A stretch of DNA of 64,000 nucleotides from contig NZ_LR699166.1 in the NCBI RefSeq assembly GCF_902459525.1, positions 783,501-847,500 on the forward strand. Reading direction: 5' to 3'. Below the pieces are notes generated by a model. The model was not told where the DNA came from and ran no database searches. It saw nothing but the letters and a program-made list of their open reading frames with translations. Origin of the DNA: Sideroxydans sp. CL21 (GTDB lineage: Bacteria > Pseudomonadota > Gammaproteobacteria > Burkholderiales > Gallionellaceae). Numbering within the stretch: the first letter of the stretch is position 1; every line of letters begins with the position of its first letter. The position numbers and the translations under genes were made by a program. Below are positions 48,073-55,781 of this stretch, piece by piece.

Positions 48073-49056
48073 TCATTTGATGCTTGCGGTTTCAACTTTC
48101 GAATTGAGTTTCCTGAAATCGTCGATGTAGGACGCTATTTCTTCAGACAGGTGTTGCTTCTGCCGCGTTGTGAGCGTTGCCGCTATCCGGACTGTCATTT
48201 CATTCATGGCGTTTTCGTAAGCGGCGATGGCTTGCTGCTGTTGCGGTGTTCTGGACGTTTCAGGCGTGACGAGCCATTGCCGGAACAATGCGGCGATCCT
48301 GTCTTCGCCGGCCTTGTCTCTTAACAGGGCAATCAAACTGGCCTGTTTGGCTTCCCGCTGCTCGATGTAGGCTCTTGAGGCAAACGGTATGTGCAGGCTC
48401 ATCTCGGTGATCGCCTTTTCCTGCGCGGAGCTCAGGTTGCCGACCATTTTCTCCACGAGTTCCACATGTCTCTCCGCACGGTCATTTAGCATCTCCTGGT
48501 CGCTGCCATCAAGCATCTTTTGTCTTTGTTTGCGGCTTCGTTCTGCAAGCGTGTACGCAAGCTCCGTTATCTGGTCTCTGTCCAATGTGCTCAGGATGTG
48601 TGCGGCGGGCCGGATCATCGGTTCCATGGTCAATTGATATAGCCTTCCGCTTTCGGCTCTCAGGCGCATGACGTCGGCGACCGTCATGCCTGATTCCCGA
48701 TTGACCGTCGCATCCACATCCTGCAGGAACGCGATGTATCCCGGCAGTGCGTTCTTGCGATGCCAGCGCAAGTAGTTGTCGACCTCGAGATGGATCTGTT
48801 CTTTCTGTGAAGTGCTGAACGAGGTGTAACCGTTGATCCAGTAGCGCAGTATCCAGTCGGCGTGATTGTAGCCAAGGGTAACCATGCTGCAACCGCTGCA
48901 GCAGAGCAGGACGAGAATGATGAATATTGATCCGGCACGGTAAAGTCTGAAGTCCGTTCGCCTTGAGCTTGTCGAAAGGTGAATGGGCTTCGACAGGCTC
49001 AGCCCGAACGGTGTTAATACTTCACAGTGCCCGATCAATAATTTGCAGATATTCAT
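48073..49056 (-). CDS. DUF6279-like lipoprotein with a 38-codon insertion in its signal peptide
   Basis: A 327-residue protein. The mature part (CSMVTLGYNHADWILRYWIN, then LEVDNYLRWHRKNALPGYIA and a helical remainder) matches DUF6279-type lipoproteins. The N-terminus is MNICKL, then 38 residues (LIGHCEVLTP...RAGSI) encoded by a palindromic element (48925-49040), then FIILVLLCCSGC. Removing the element plus one TA gives MNICKLFIILVLLCCSGC, a textbook lipoprotein signal with lipobox. With the insert the hydrophobic core starts ~44 residues from the N-terminus, so export may be impaired unless another start is used. No suitable internal ATG precedes the lipobox. Confidence 0.82.
   Translation of the reverse strand: MNICKLLIGHCEVLTPFGLSLSKPIHLSTSSRRTDFRLYRAGSIFIILVLLCCSGCSMVTLGYNHADWILRYWINGYTSFSTSQKEQIHLEVDNYLRWHRKNALPGYIAFLQDVDATVNRESGMTVADVMRLRAESGRLYQLTMEPMIRPAAHILSTLDRDQITELAYTLAERSRKQRQKMLDGSDQEMLNDRAERHVELVEKMVGNLSSAQEKAITEMSLHIPFASRAYIEQREAKQASLIALLRDKAGEDRIAALFRQWLVTPETSRTPQQQQAIAAYENAMNEMTVRIAATLTTRQKQHLSEEIASYIDDFRKLNSKVETASIK
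48925..49040. repeat. TA-target palindromic element, copy 5 (116 bp), in frame inside the lipoprotein gene
   Basis: Ends TATTGATCCGGCAC and GTGCCCGATCAATA. The interior is GTCCGTTCGCCTTGAGCTTG and GGCTTCGACAGGCTCAGCCC. Net insertion is 114 bp (38 codons), nine bases shorter than the basic 123. It lies in the same orientation and reading frame relative to its host gene as the copy in the recombinase gene. Confidence 0.88.
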
Positions 49057-49183
49057 TTTCGAATTGGACGGGTGAGCGTTGGTCTGTTTTAGGGCAGCAT
49101 GCCGCAGATCGTGCGTGGTCGCGATTCCATCTTGCTGGTAACACTGTACTCCTGTCGCCGACACCGCGGCGAAACCGGCAGCC

Positions 49184-50530
49184 CTAACGGGCGCAATGTT
49201 TTCTGGAAGTGGAATTCAGGTAAAGCGCCATCATGCCGCCGACCAGCCAGATGCTGGCTATCGCGGCGAGCCAGAATCCGGGTGCACCGCGGGCGGGGCC
49301 GAAGAAATTCGTGAGCCCCAGCGCGATGCCGCCGCCCAGACCCGGCACCCAGAGCGTGATGGTGTAGATCACCATCGGCACCACTGACTTCTTATAGCCG
49401 CGCAGGGCATTAACGGTGATGGCTTGCATCGCGTCGCCCAGATGGTAGAGGCCGACCATCACGATCAGCGGGATCGCGATCGCCTGTACCTGAAGGTCGT
49501 TGGTGTAGAACGCGGCGATGTACGGCGCGCCCAGCCAGAGTGTCAGGCACAGCACGATCGCGATCGACATGCCGAAGCGTATCGCTTCCCAGCAGATGTG
49601 GCGGGCGCGCTGCGGTTGTCCGGCGCCGAGTGCCTGGCCGACCAGCACCGAGGTGGCATTGCCCAGCGAGAGCGGGATCATGAATGCCAGTGCCGCGAGA
49701 TTCGCGGCGATCTGGTGCGCGCCGGAAACGACGGGGCCCAGGCGCGCGATGAACAGCGCCATGAAGGTGAACGCGGTCACATCCGCGATGAACGTCAGGC
49801 CGATGGGGAGGCCGAGCTTGAGGAATTCGCGTATGGCGGCGAAGTCCGGTGCGGTGATGCGTCTGCGCAACCCGAACTCCGCGTATCGCGGGTTGTTCAG
49901 GCACCAGCCCCAAGCGAAGGCGGCCATCAGCCAGGCATCCAGCGCCGTCGCCACCGCGCAACCCGTTGAGCCCATCTCCGGAAAGCCGAACAGGCCGAAC
50001 ATGAACAGCGCGTTCAGCGGCACCTTGATCGCCAGCGACAGCAGGTTGAAGAACATCACCGGACGCGGGCGCTTGATTCCCGTCGAAAGGCCGAAGAACA
50101 AGCGCAGGGCGAAGGCAGCGGGCACGCCCCAGGCCGACGCGGCCAGATAGGCGCGCACTTTGGTTTCCACTGCGGGCTGCAAATGCGAGATGGCAATGAT
50201 CGGCCCGGGAAAACGCAGTAGCAGGATCGCCACGAGTGCGAGCGCTAGCGATATCCAGATGCCCTGGTGTATCTCGCGCCCGATCTCGGCGCGCTGTCCC
50301 GCACCGTGCAAGTGGGCGATGATGGGCGGCACGGCAAGCAGCACGCTGATCAGCGACATCAGGATGGTGGCCATGATGGATGCGGCGATGCCGACTGCGG
50401 CCAGGTCGATGACGGTCAGTCGCCCGGCCATCGCAGTGTCGATGACGGCATTGGCCATCATCGCCAGCTGCGCGACCAGCATGGGCCAGCCGAGGTGGAT
50501 CAGTTCGCGGGTCGAGGAGGCGGGGTGCAT
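49184..50530 (-). CDS. MATE-family multidrug exporter (NorM-like)
   Basis: A 448-residue inner-membrane protein with twelve predicted helices and the two-bundle MATE layout: LIHLGWPMLVAQLAMMANAV and DTAMAGRLTVIDLAAVG near the start, PIGLTFIADVTAF and PLSLGNATSVLVGQALGAG in the second half. MATE pumps export cationic drugs or metabolites using sodium or proton gradients. The ATG at 50530 starts the conserved region. Substrate unknown. Confidence 0.93.
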   Translation of the reverse strand: MHPASSTRELIHLGWPMLVAQLAMMANAVIDTAMAGRLTVIDLAAVGIAASIMATILMSLISVLLAVPPIIAHLHGAGQRAEIGREIHQGIWISLALALVAILLLRFPGPIIAISHLQPAVETKVRAYLAASAWGVPAAFALRLFFGLSTGIKRPRPVMFFNLLSLAIKVPLNALFMFGLFGFPEMGSTGCAVATALDAWLMAAFAWGWCLNNPRYAEFGLRRRITAPDFAAIREFLKLGLPIGLTFIADVTAFTFMALFIARLGPVVSGAHQIAANLAALAFMIPLSLGNATSVLVGQALGAGQPQRARHICWEAIRFGMSIAIVLCLTLWLGAPYIAAFYTNDLQVQAIAIPLIVMVGLYHLGDAMQAITVNALRGYKKSVVPMVIYTITLWVPGLGGGIALGLTNFFGPARGAPGFWLAAIASIWLVGGMMALYLNSTSRKHCAR

Positions 50531-50589
50531 GTCGGGGTTATTGGTTATGGAGAGAACTATGGCGATAGGGTGAGTATTCAAGGAGTCAT

Positions 50590-50623
50590 CCCTCACCCTA
50601 CCCCTCTCCCACTGGGAGAGGGA
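50590..50623. repeat. Intergenic CCCTCTCCC/GGGAGAGGG repeat
   Basis: CCCTCACCCTACCCCTCTCC then CACTGGGAGAGGGA: the same dispersed repeat family as the copy inside the RlmN-like gene. It lies between the MATE and HopJ genes. Confidence 0.65.
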
Positions 50624-50693
50624 ACTTGCCCGGCGTTTTCATGGATGTCGCGGTGCAGGATTAAACCCCTCAGCATCGATTTATCATTACAGC

Positions 50694-51038
50694 TTATCGT
50701 TTCTTCAGCGTCAGCGCATCGCCCTGAAAAACTATCCCTTCCCAGCCGGTCTTGATGAAATTGCGGATGTTCTGATGGTCGGTGCCTTGCGGATGCTTGA
50801 GCACATCTTCGCGGTAATAGGCGCCGAAGCAATGCAGGGTCTGCTCTGCCGTCAGGCGATGCAGCCTGGCGAAAGAGAAGACCTTGCAGGAACCGTTGTT
50901 CTGTCCGGCTTCATTTTGCAGGTCGCCATTGCGGAACGCGGTGGGGGTGAAATCGTAATGCGCATCGATCACCGAGATGGTGGCGTTGAAATTGATGCCG
51001 TCGGGTGCGGTTTCAAGAGTCTGCAGGAATTGTTTCAT
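50694..51038 (-). CDS. HopJ-family protein
   Basis: A 114-residue protein with the HopJ pattern: ISVIDAHYDFTPTAFRNGDL, NEAGQNNGSCKVFSFARLHR and LHCFGAYYREDVLKHPQGTD. Despite the name (type III effector HopJ), free-living bacteria and chloroplasts carry it; its biochemical role is unknown. It ends GIVFQGDALTLKKR and is transcribed toward the MATE gene. Confidence 0.9.
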   Translation of the reverse strand: MKQFLQTLETAPDGINFNATISVIDAHYDFTPTAFRNGDLQNEAGQNNGSCKVFSFARLHRLTAEQTLHCFGAYYREDVLKHPQGTDHQNIRNFIKTGWEGIVFQGDALTLKKR

Positions 51039-51196
51039 GAGCGGTAACGGGATAATTGAAAGGAAACAGGTATTCTATTGTCAGTATACCGTCATGCGCT
51101 ATCTTCCTGATTGTTCCGGGCGCACGTACCGGTATCCGGCATGGCAGCTGAAGTTTGAGATAATGCGATGACCTTCAATCCGGACGCTCGATCACC

Positions 51197-51616
51197 ATGT
51201 GGCTGCAAAGAGAGATACACCTGAAACCGAAGCCGCGCGGCTTCCATCTGGTCACCGATGAGGTGCTGCGCGAACTGCCCGAACTGGGTAATGTCAGGAT
51301 CGGCCTGATGAACGTTTTCATCCTGCACACCTCCGCATCGCTGACCATCAACGAGAACGCCGACCCCACAGTGCGTCAGGATTTCGAGAGCTACTTCAAC
51401 CGCGCGGTGCCGGAGGATGAACACTATTACCGTCACCAGGACGAGGGTACGGACGACCTGCCCGCGCATATCAAGTCCAGCTTGCTGGGCAGCAGTCTGA
51501 ACATCCCGGTCAGCGACGGGCGGCTAAAACTGGGGACATGGCAAGGGATATACCTGTGCGAACACAGGAACCACGGCGGCAGTCGGCGTATCATAGTCAC
51601 TGTGCAAGGTGAATAA
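51197..51616 (+). CDS. yjbQ: YjbQ/UPF0047 family protein
   Basis: A 139-residue protein. [20 protein letters not shown], then [20 protein letters not shown] and the closing [19 protein letters not shown] match YjbQ, sometimes called secondary thiamine-phosphate synthase. The conserved His, Ser, Asn and Glu residues of the putative active site are all present. The physiological role is uncertain. The ATG at 51197 gives the normal length. Confidence 0.93.
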   Translation: MWLQREIHLKPKPRGFHLVTDEVLRELPELGNVRIGLMNVFILHTSASLTINENADPTVRQDFESYFNRAVPEDEHYYRHQDEGTDDLPAHIKSSLLGSSLNIPVSDGRLKLGTWQGIYLCEHRNHGGSRRIIVTVQGE

Positions 51617-51630
51617 CTTAAGGATCAGCC

Positions 51631-52284
51631 ATGTCCCCTACGCCCCCAGATGCCCTGCTTTTTATCACTCCGGTCTGCACGCATTGTCCTTCCGTGTTGC
51701 AGGCGTTGAGCGAACTGGTGAAGCAGTCGCAGGTTGGAAAACTGACGGTAGTCAATATCGCGGCGCATCCCGAGCAGGCTGCGGAATATGACGTGCGCGG
51801 CGCCCCGTGGTTGCGCCTGGGTTCTTTCACGCTCACCGGCGCGCAAAGCATGGCCGAACTCAGGCAATGGGCCGAGTGGGCGAGCGGGGACGAAGGGACT
51901 GCGCATTACGTCGAGCATCTGCTGAAAGAAGGCGGCTACAAGCAGGCCGTGGCATTCATCTCCGGGGATACGCAGCGCCTGAAGCCGCTGCTCGCTATCG
52001 TTACCAACCCCGAAGCCAATATCTCGGTGCGTCTCGGCGTCAGCGCACTGCTGGAAGCCTATGCCAATATGCCTGAACTGCAGGCACTGTTGCCGCAACT
52101 GGCCGAATTGACTTTCCACTCCGACCATCGCGTGCGTGCCGATGCGTGCTATCTGCTCGGCCTCACCGGCAGCGTTACCGCCCGCCCTTATGTTGAAGCC
52201 TGCCTCAAGGATGCCCATGAAGAAGTGCAGGAAATAGCCGAAGAGGCGATGGAAAAGCTGGCGAAGAAACACGCGAAATCGTAA
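51631..52284 (+). CDS. Thioredoxin-fold plus HEAT-repeat protein
   Basis: A 217-residue protein. The first ~90 residues have a thioredoxin-like fold (LLFITPVCTHCPSVLQAL with a CTHC motif, then YDVRGAPWLRLGSFTLTG with the cis-Pro). The last ~100 residues (PLLAIVTNPEANISVRLGVS, HRVRADACYLLGLTGSVTAR) form HEAT-like repeats, a protein-binding scaffold. It follows yjbQ by 14 bases and probably shares its transcript. A redox adaptor role is plausible but unproven. Confidence 0.8.
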   Translation: MSPTPPDALLFITPVCTHCPSVLQALSELVKQSQVGKLTVVNIAAHPEQAAEYDVRGAPWLRLGSFTLTGAQSMAELRQWAEWASGDEGTAHYVEHLLKEGGYKQAVAFISGDTQRLKPLLAIVTNPEANISVRLGVSALLEAYANMPELQALLPQLAELTFHSDHRVRADACYLLGLTGSVTARPYVEACLKDAHEEVQEIAEEAMEKLAKKHAKS

Positions 52285-52316
52285 TGCAAACCCTGAACCG
52301 GGGATAACCAGAACTC

Positions 52317-52751
52317 ATGGACGAGAGTGCTTTCCGACAGAAGCTGGCCGAGGCGATTGAGCGGCCCTGTACGTTCGGGAAGTCTGTGCTGACCCGCTGC
52401 GTTGGCTGCGAGCGCTCGGATCGGGTGCAGATCGCCGAGCGTGAAGTCGTCACTTGCCAGAATGCGGCCAGCCTTTCGCGCTGTACGGAATTGCACGTCC
52501 ATTTGCGGCATAGCTTTGCCTTTGCGCTGGGAAAGGTGCATGACGACGATGTTTTGTCGCATGCACAGGAAATGCGCGTTCAATGCGGCGGATTGAAAGG
52601 ATTGCAGTTCGTCCTGAATGACAACGACGAGGTAGCCAATGTGGACGCGTTGTTGGAAAGCGCGATCCGGAACTGGGATGACCTGGCGGAGATTCCGTAT
52701 TCGCAAGTCGTTCATGCCGCGGCACTATGCTACAAGGGGCGGCATAGCTGA
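52317..52751 (+). CDS. Hypothetical protein with several cysteines
   Basis: A 144-residue protein beginning MDESAFRQKLAEAIERPCTF. It has several cysteines (KSVLTRCVGCERSD, VTCQNAASLSRC) that could bind metal, and ends ALLESAIRNWDDLAEIPYSQ then VVHAAALCYKGRHS. I do not recognise the family. It follows the thioredoxin-HEAT gene by 32 bases on the same strand and may be the third gene of that unit. Confidence 0.6.
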   Translation: MDESAFRQKLAEAIERPCTFGKSVLTRCVGCERSDRVQIAEREVVTCQNAASLSRCTELHVHLRHSFAFALGKVHDDDVLSHAQEMRVQCGGLKGLQFVLNDNDEVANVDALLESAIRNWDDLAEIPYSQVVHAAALCYKGRHS

Positions 52752-52790
52752 TTATTGTGTCTGGCTGATCTGTGCAAATTCAAAATTAAG

Positions 52791-52812
52791 GGTATCCGTA
52801 ATTTGCGGTTGA
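52791..52812. repeat. Left copy of a 22-bp inverted repeat bounding the 52.8-59.6 kb segment
   Basis: GGTATCCGTAATTTGCGGTT(GA) here and its reverse complement at 59538-59559 with one mismatch. The 6.7 kb between them is AT-rich and holds broken and foreign-looking genes. Around this copy, 52752-53049 contains no gene I can support. Confidence 0.55.
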
Positions 52813-53049
52813 TTTAGATTTGTGATGAGCATCTCAAATCGCAACCCACACCTGACCTTTGAGGTGGAGAATCTGAGGGGCCGCTTCACGTCAAGTAGGG
52901 GACGTTCAATTCGATGAAAATTGGTGAGTTTGAAAGACTCTTCCTAACCCAATGCAGTCTGTGACGACAGAGTCTATCGGGCAGTGAAAATGCAATGCTG
53001 ATATTCACTTCTACGACCCGAAGCAGACCGTCAGGGGATTTCAATGTCA

Positions 53050-53393
53050 TCAAATTATTAGATCACACTCAATGCGATTTCGACCATTCTGCTTTGCCGT
53101 GTAAAGAAGCTTGTCTACCCGCTTGTAGACGTCCTCGAACTTTTCATTTCTATTCACTTCAGTGAGTCCGATGCTGATAGTGATTGATATTCTTGATTCG
53201 CCATCATTAGCCAACTCAGCTTCCTCAATTATGGAAAGAAGATTGCTTGCCATGCTAAGGCATTTCGAGTGAGAAGTATCGCTAAGCAATAATGATGAAT
53301 TCTTCCCCTCCGAAGCGACCAAAATAATCTTTGTGCTTAATGTTATCTTGTACAAGATTTGCAAGCGCAGTTAATATCTGATCGTGCTACATA
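53050..53393 (-). pseudogene. Decayed GGDEF (diguanylate cyclase) domain
   Basis: On the minus strand one frame reads DQILTALANLVQDNIKHKDY then FGRFGGEEFIIIA and stops (TAG). A second frame continues SLLLSDTSHSKCLSMASNLL, then ISITISIGLTEVNR and a final KRVDKLLYTAKQNGRNRIEC. Together they are the second half of a GGDEF domain with an intact GGEEF motif but a frameshift near 53285 and no 5' end (a TAG precedes it). It is a dead diguanylate cyclase remnant. Confidence 0.75.
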
Positions 53394-53590
53394 TATATCT
53401 TGCATGAATAACTCCTTTATACAGTTGCTTTTAGAAAGAAGTACGCCACTCATTTTCATGATCAGAAACTTCTATTCCCCTATTTTAAAAAAACAAAAAT
53501 GTATTCAACAATATCAGCCAAAGAGTCGCTTTCCCGTTGTCTTTGATACAGGAATTGATGATGATCTCCGCAGTTTGGCTGATATTTCTA

Positions 53591-53761
53591 TCATCCCTTT
53601 CCGGGAATTTTTTCAAGTAAATGTTCAATCGGCGCAAGTCGAAGATTCAACAACATGGTTTGTAGTTTAGTTGTTTCACCGATCATTCGCGCCTCGGGCG
53701 TTTCAGCATTCTTAATCAGCTCGTCAAAACGACTCCAAATGTCTTGTATCTGACTACTCAT
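53591..53761 (-). CDS. Small hypothetical protein (56 aa)
   Basis: A 56-residue helical protein: MSSQIQDIWSRFDELIKNAE, then TPEARMIGETTKLQTMLLNL and a C-terminal LRLAPIEHLLEKIPGKG. A GAAGGAA site precedes the ATG. I do not recognise it; it may be a real small protein retained in the AT-rich segment. The 200 bases before it (53394-53590) show nothing convincing. Confidence 0.5.
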   Translation of the reverse strand: MSSQIQDIWSRFDELIKNAETPEARMIGETTKLQTMLLNLRLAPIEHLLEKIPGKG

Positions 53762-54222
53762 GGCGTTTTCCTTCAGAATAAAAAAATACAACCGGCACAG
53801 ATAATTCAATCTTCCCCTTGTGAACCCAATAGCGCAATCAATACGAAAAAGGACAATACCAATTCACTGAATAATTCCAGCCAGCAAAAGTGAACGATAC
53901 GCTACTGGCAGGCATAAAAATCTAGCCCTGGTTTGTTACATCTTTACGATGGATATATATACCGTCTTTTGATGGCTAGATCACGCGCGGCCTTAATTTT
54001 GCCTACCATAGGATTCTCCTATTGAGGGCACATAATTGCGAATAACTGCGGATTACGTAATTCAAGGAGGTACGTGAATCTAAGGGTTTATCTGCATATT
54101 CTGCCCTTTGCGCATTTCTTCATAATCTAAACCTTGATTCACCGCGTGAATAAGGATTGAGAACATAACAGATGCATCGGGAGTTTCCTTGCATCTTATT
54201 TCCATGCACGCTTTGTCAAAAG
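53762..54222. other. AT-rich stretch with fragments only
   Basis: No gene I can support. Two minor minus-strand frames are noted: a 21-residue frame near 53947-54012 with an AGGAG site, and a 41-residue frame at 54080-54205 (MEIRCKETPDASVMFSILIH at the start) that lacks a ribosome-binding site and probably is a remnant. Confidence 0.4.
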
Positions 54223-54246
54223 ACTGTCCAATAAGTCCAATATATT
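54223..54246. repeat. Left copy of the 24-bp inverted repeat around pstS
   Basis: ACTGTCCAATAAGTCCAATA(TATT) here; its exact reverse complement lies at 55422-55445. The 1.2-kb interval contains only pstS and its promoter region. The repeat itself contains TCCAATA twice. Confidence 0.75.
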
Positions 54247-54272
54247 ATTGCCGAATCAATAGTGTCCGCACC

Positions 54273-55319
54273 TTAATTCCAAAGTGCTTTGCCGGATGTG
54301 TCTTTTACTTGAGATTTCCATGCGCTGTAGATCATGGTCTTAAGTTTGGCTGGCAGTGGCACGTAATTCAGCTCGGAAGCCAGCTTGTCGCCGTTGGCAA
54401 ATGCCCAGTCGAAGAATTTCAACACTTCCTTCGTTCTTTCAGCTTTTTCCGCAGATTTGTAGACTAGGATAAAGGTGGCGCCAGTGATAGGCCAGCTATC
54501 GGTGCCCGGTTCGTTGGTCAGAATTTCATAGAACCCTTTGTTGGCATCCCATTGGGCATTAGCAGCGGCAGCCTTGAAACTTGCATCGGTAGGCGAAACG
54601 AAATAACCGTCGCGATTCCTCAGTTGGGTGTAAGCCATCTTATTCTGTAAAACGTAGGCATATTCCACATATCCGATAGAATTTTTAATGCGGCCCACAT
54701 AAGAAGCGACGATATCGTTCCCCATGCCACCGGTGCCGACGGGCCATTTCACGGCCTTGCCTGCTCCTACGCTATTCTTCCAGTCCGGGCTGATTTGGGA
54801 GAGATAGGTGGTAAAGATGAATGTTGTGCCGGAACCATCTTGGCGGTACATCACGTTGATAGTTTCATTCGGTAAAGCGAGACTTGGATTATCTGCAATG
54901 ATACGCCTGTCATTCCATTTAGTGATTTTGCCTTGGAAGATGTCGGCCAGTATTTTGTCGTCCAGCTTCAATTGGCCGGGGTCGACGCCATCAATATTGA
55001 CGACTGGAACTACGCCGCCGATCACGGTTGGGAATTGGGTCAGTCCTGAGACCGTTAATTCACTCGGGTTCATCGGTGCATCGCTTGCACCGAAGTCCAC
55101 GATTTTGGCCTGGATCTGTTTGATACCGCCACCGGATCCGATGGATTGGTAATTCAAGCCGGTTCCGCTTTGTTTCGAGTAGCCTTCTGCCCACTTGGAG
55201 TAGATCGGAGAGGGGAAGGTTGCACCTGCGCCGTTGATGTCGATTGCGTATGCAACGACAGCAGACAATAGAGTGGAGTACAGACCGATGCTGACAAGGA
55301 TACGTTTCAGGATGCTCAT
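54273..55319 (-). CDS. pstS: Phosphate ABC transporter substrate-binding protein PstS
   Basis: A 348-residue periplasmic protein. The signal peptide is residues 1 to ~24 (ending AVVAYA), and the mature chain begins IDINGAGATFPSPIYSKWAE. Phosphate-contact motifs are GAGATFP, SIGSGGGIKQ, ASDAPM and YRQDGSGTTFIF. It binds inorganic phosphate for a PstCAB importer, but no pstC, pstA, pstB or phoU is nearby, so it is an orphan copy. A Pho-box-like repeat lies upstream, and 24-bp inverted repeats flank the unit. Confidence 0.95.
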   Translation of the reverse strand: MSILKRILVSIGLYSTLLSAVVAYAIDINGAGATFPSPIYSKWAEGYSKQSGTGLNYQSIGSGGGIKQIQAKIVDFGASDAPMNPSELTVSGLTQFPTVIGGVVPVVNIDGVDPGQLKLDDKILADIFQGKITKWNDRRIIADNPSLALPNETINVMYRQDGSGTTFIFTTYLSQISPDWKNSVGAGKAVKWPVGTGGMGNDIVASYVGRIKNSIGYVEYAYVLQNKMAYTQLRNRDGYFVSPTDASFKAAAANAQWDANKGFYEILTNEPGTDSWPITGATFILVYKSAEKAERTKEVLKFFDWAFANGDKLASELNYVPLPAKLKTMIYSAWKSQVKDTSGKALWN

Positions 55320-55379
55320 TTTGGGTTTCTCTAGCAGTGATGGTTCGTTTGGATGCTCTTTGTTAACGAAGTACATCCT

Positions 55380-55397
55380 ATTGCAATTTCATTGCAG
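55380..55397 (-). promoter_or_regulatory. Pho-box-like direct repeat upstream of pstS
   Basis: On the minus strand CTGCAAT-GAAA-TTGCAAT: two similar 7-mers separated by four A-rich bases, the spacing of PhoB sites (CTGTCAT-N4-CTGTCAT). It lies 61 bases before the pstS start. The match to consensus is only partial (5 of 7 for the first unit), so this is tentative. Confidence 0.4.
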
Positions 55398-55421
55398 AAT
55401 TACTACTCATTGAATAGCAAG

Positions 55422-55445
55422 AATATATTGGACTTATTGGACAGT
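55422..55445. repeat. Right copy of the 24-bp inverted repeat around pstS
   Basis: Exact reverse complement of 54223-54246. Matching continues weakly inward (TTGC on both sides). It lies just beyond the Pho-box-like site, so the whole pstS transcription unit is enclosed. Confidence 0.75.
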
Positions 55446-55781
55446 GTTCTGCCAGGGTGTGGAGAAATATGACGCAAGGAAAGTCTCTATACGGTCGGAA
55501 TGTTCGATTTCTGGAAAGCCGAATTAACCATTGTGGGTTAAAAGCGTGAGTACAACAAAATGAATAGCGCGCCTTCCGGCAGATTCAACCGAGGACCGTT
55601 TCGGAAATTATCAGCGTCTCCTTGTCTGGCCGAGAAGTGACTCGTTGTAACCTGACAGAAATACCTTCTCAATATAATTCAAACAATCTAACCGAGATAT
55701 TTCCTGCGTCCCGTTCCATTTTGTCCAGTCATGTACTGGCAACCTACGAAGAGCGTACCTTTGAATTCTGATCTTTACGCT

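Larger units (their letters stand above)
55320..55781. other. Spacer with pstS regulatory sequence and inverted repeat copy
   Basis: Holds the Pho-box-like site (55380-55397) and the right copy of the 24-bp inverted repeat (55422-55445). From 55446 to 55781 I see no gene; a short open frame after the repeat (to about 55550) has no recognisable content. Confidence 0.5.

Noticed and set aside
53359-53670. A 103-codon plus-strand frame opposite the GGDEF remnant and the small gene
   Set aside because: Low-complexity AT-rich translation, no recognisable motif, and it overlaps better-supported minus-strand features.
53947-54012. A 21-codon minus-strand frame with an AGGAG site
   Set aside because: Too short and without recognisable content; it may be the start of a deleted gene.
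54080-54205. A 41-codon minus-strand frame after pstS
   Set aside because: The composition looks protein-like, but there is no ribosome-binding site and the frame runs back through the inverted repeat; treated as a remnant.
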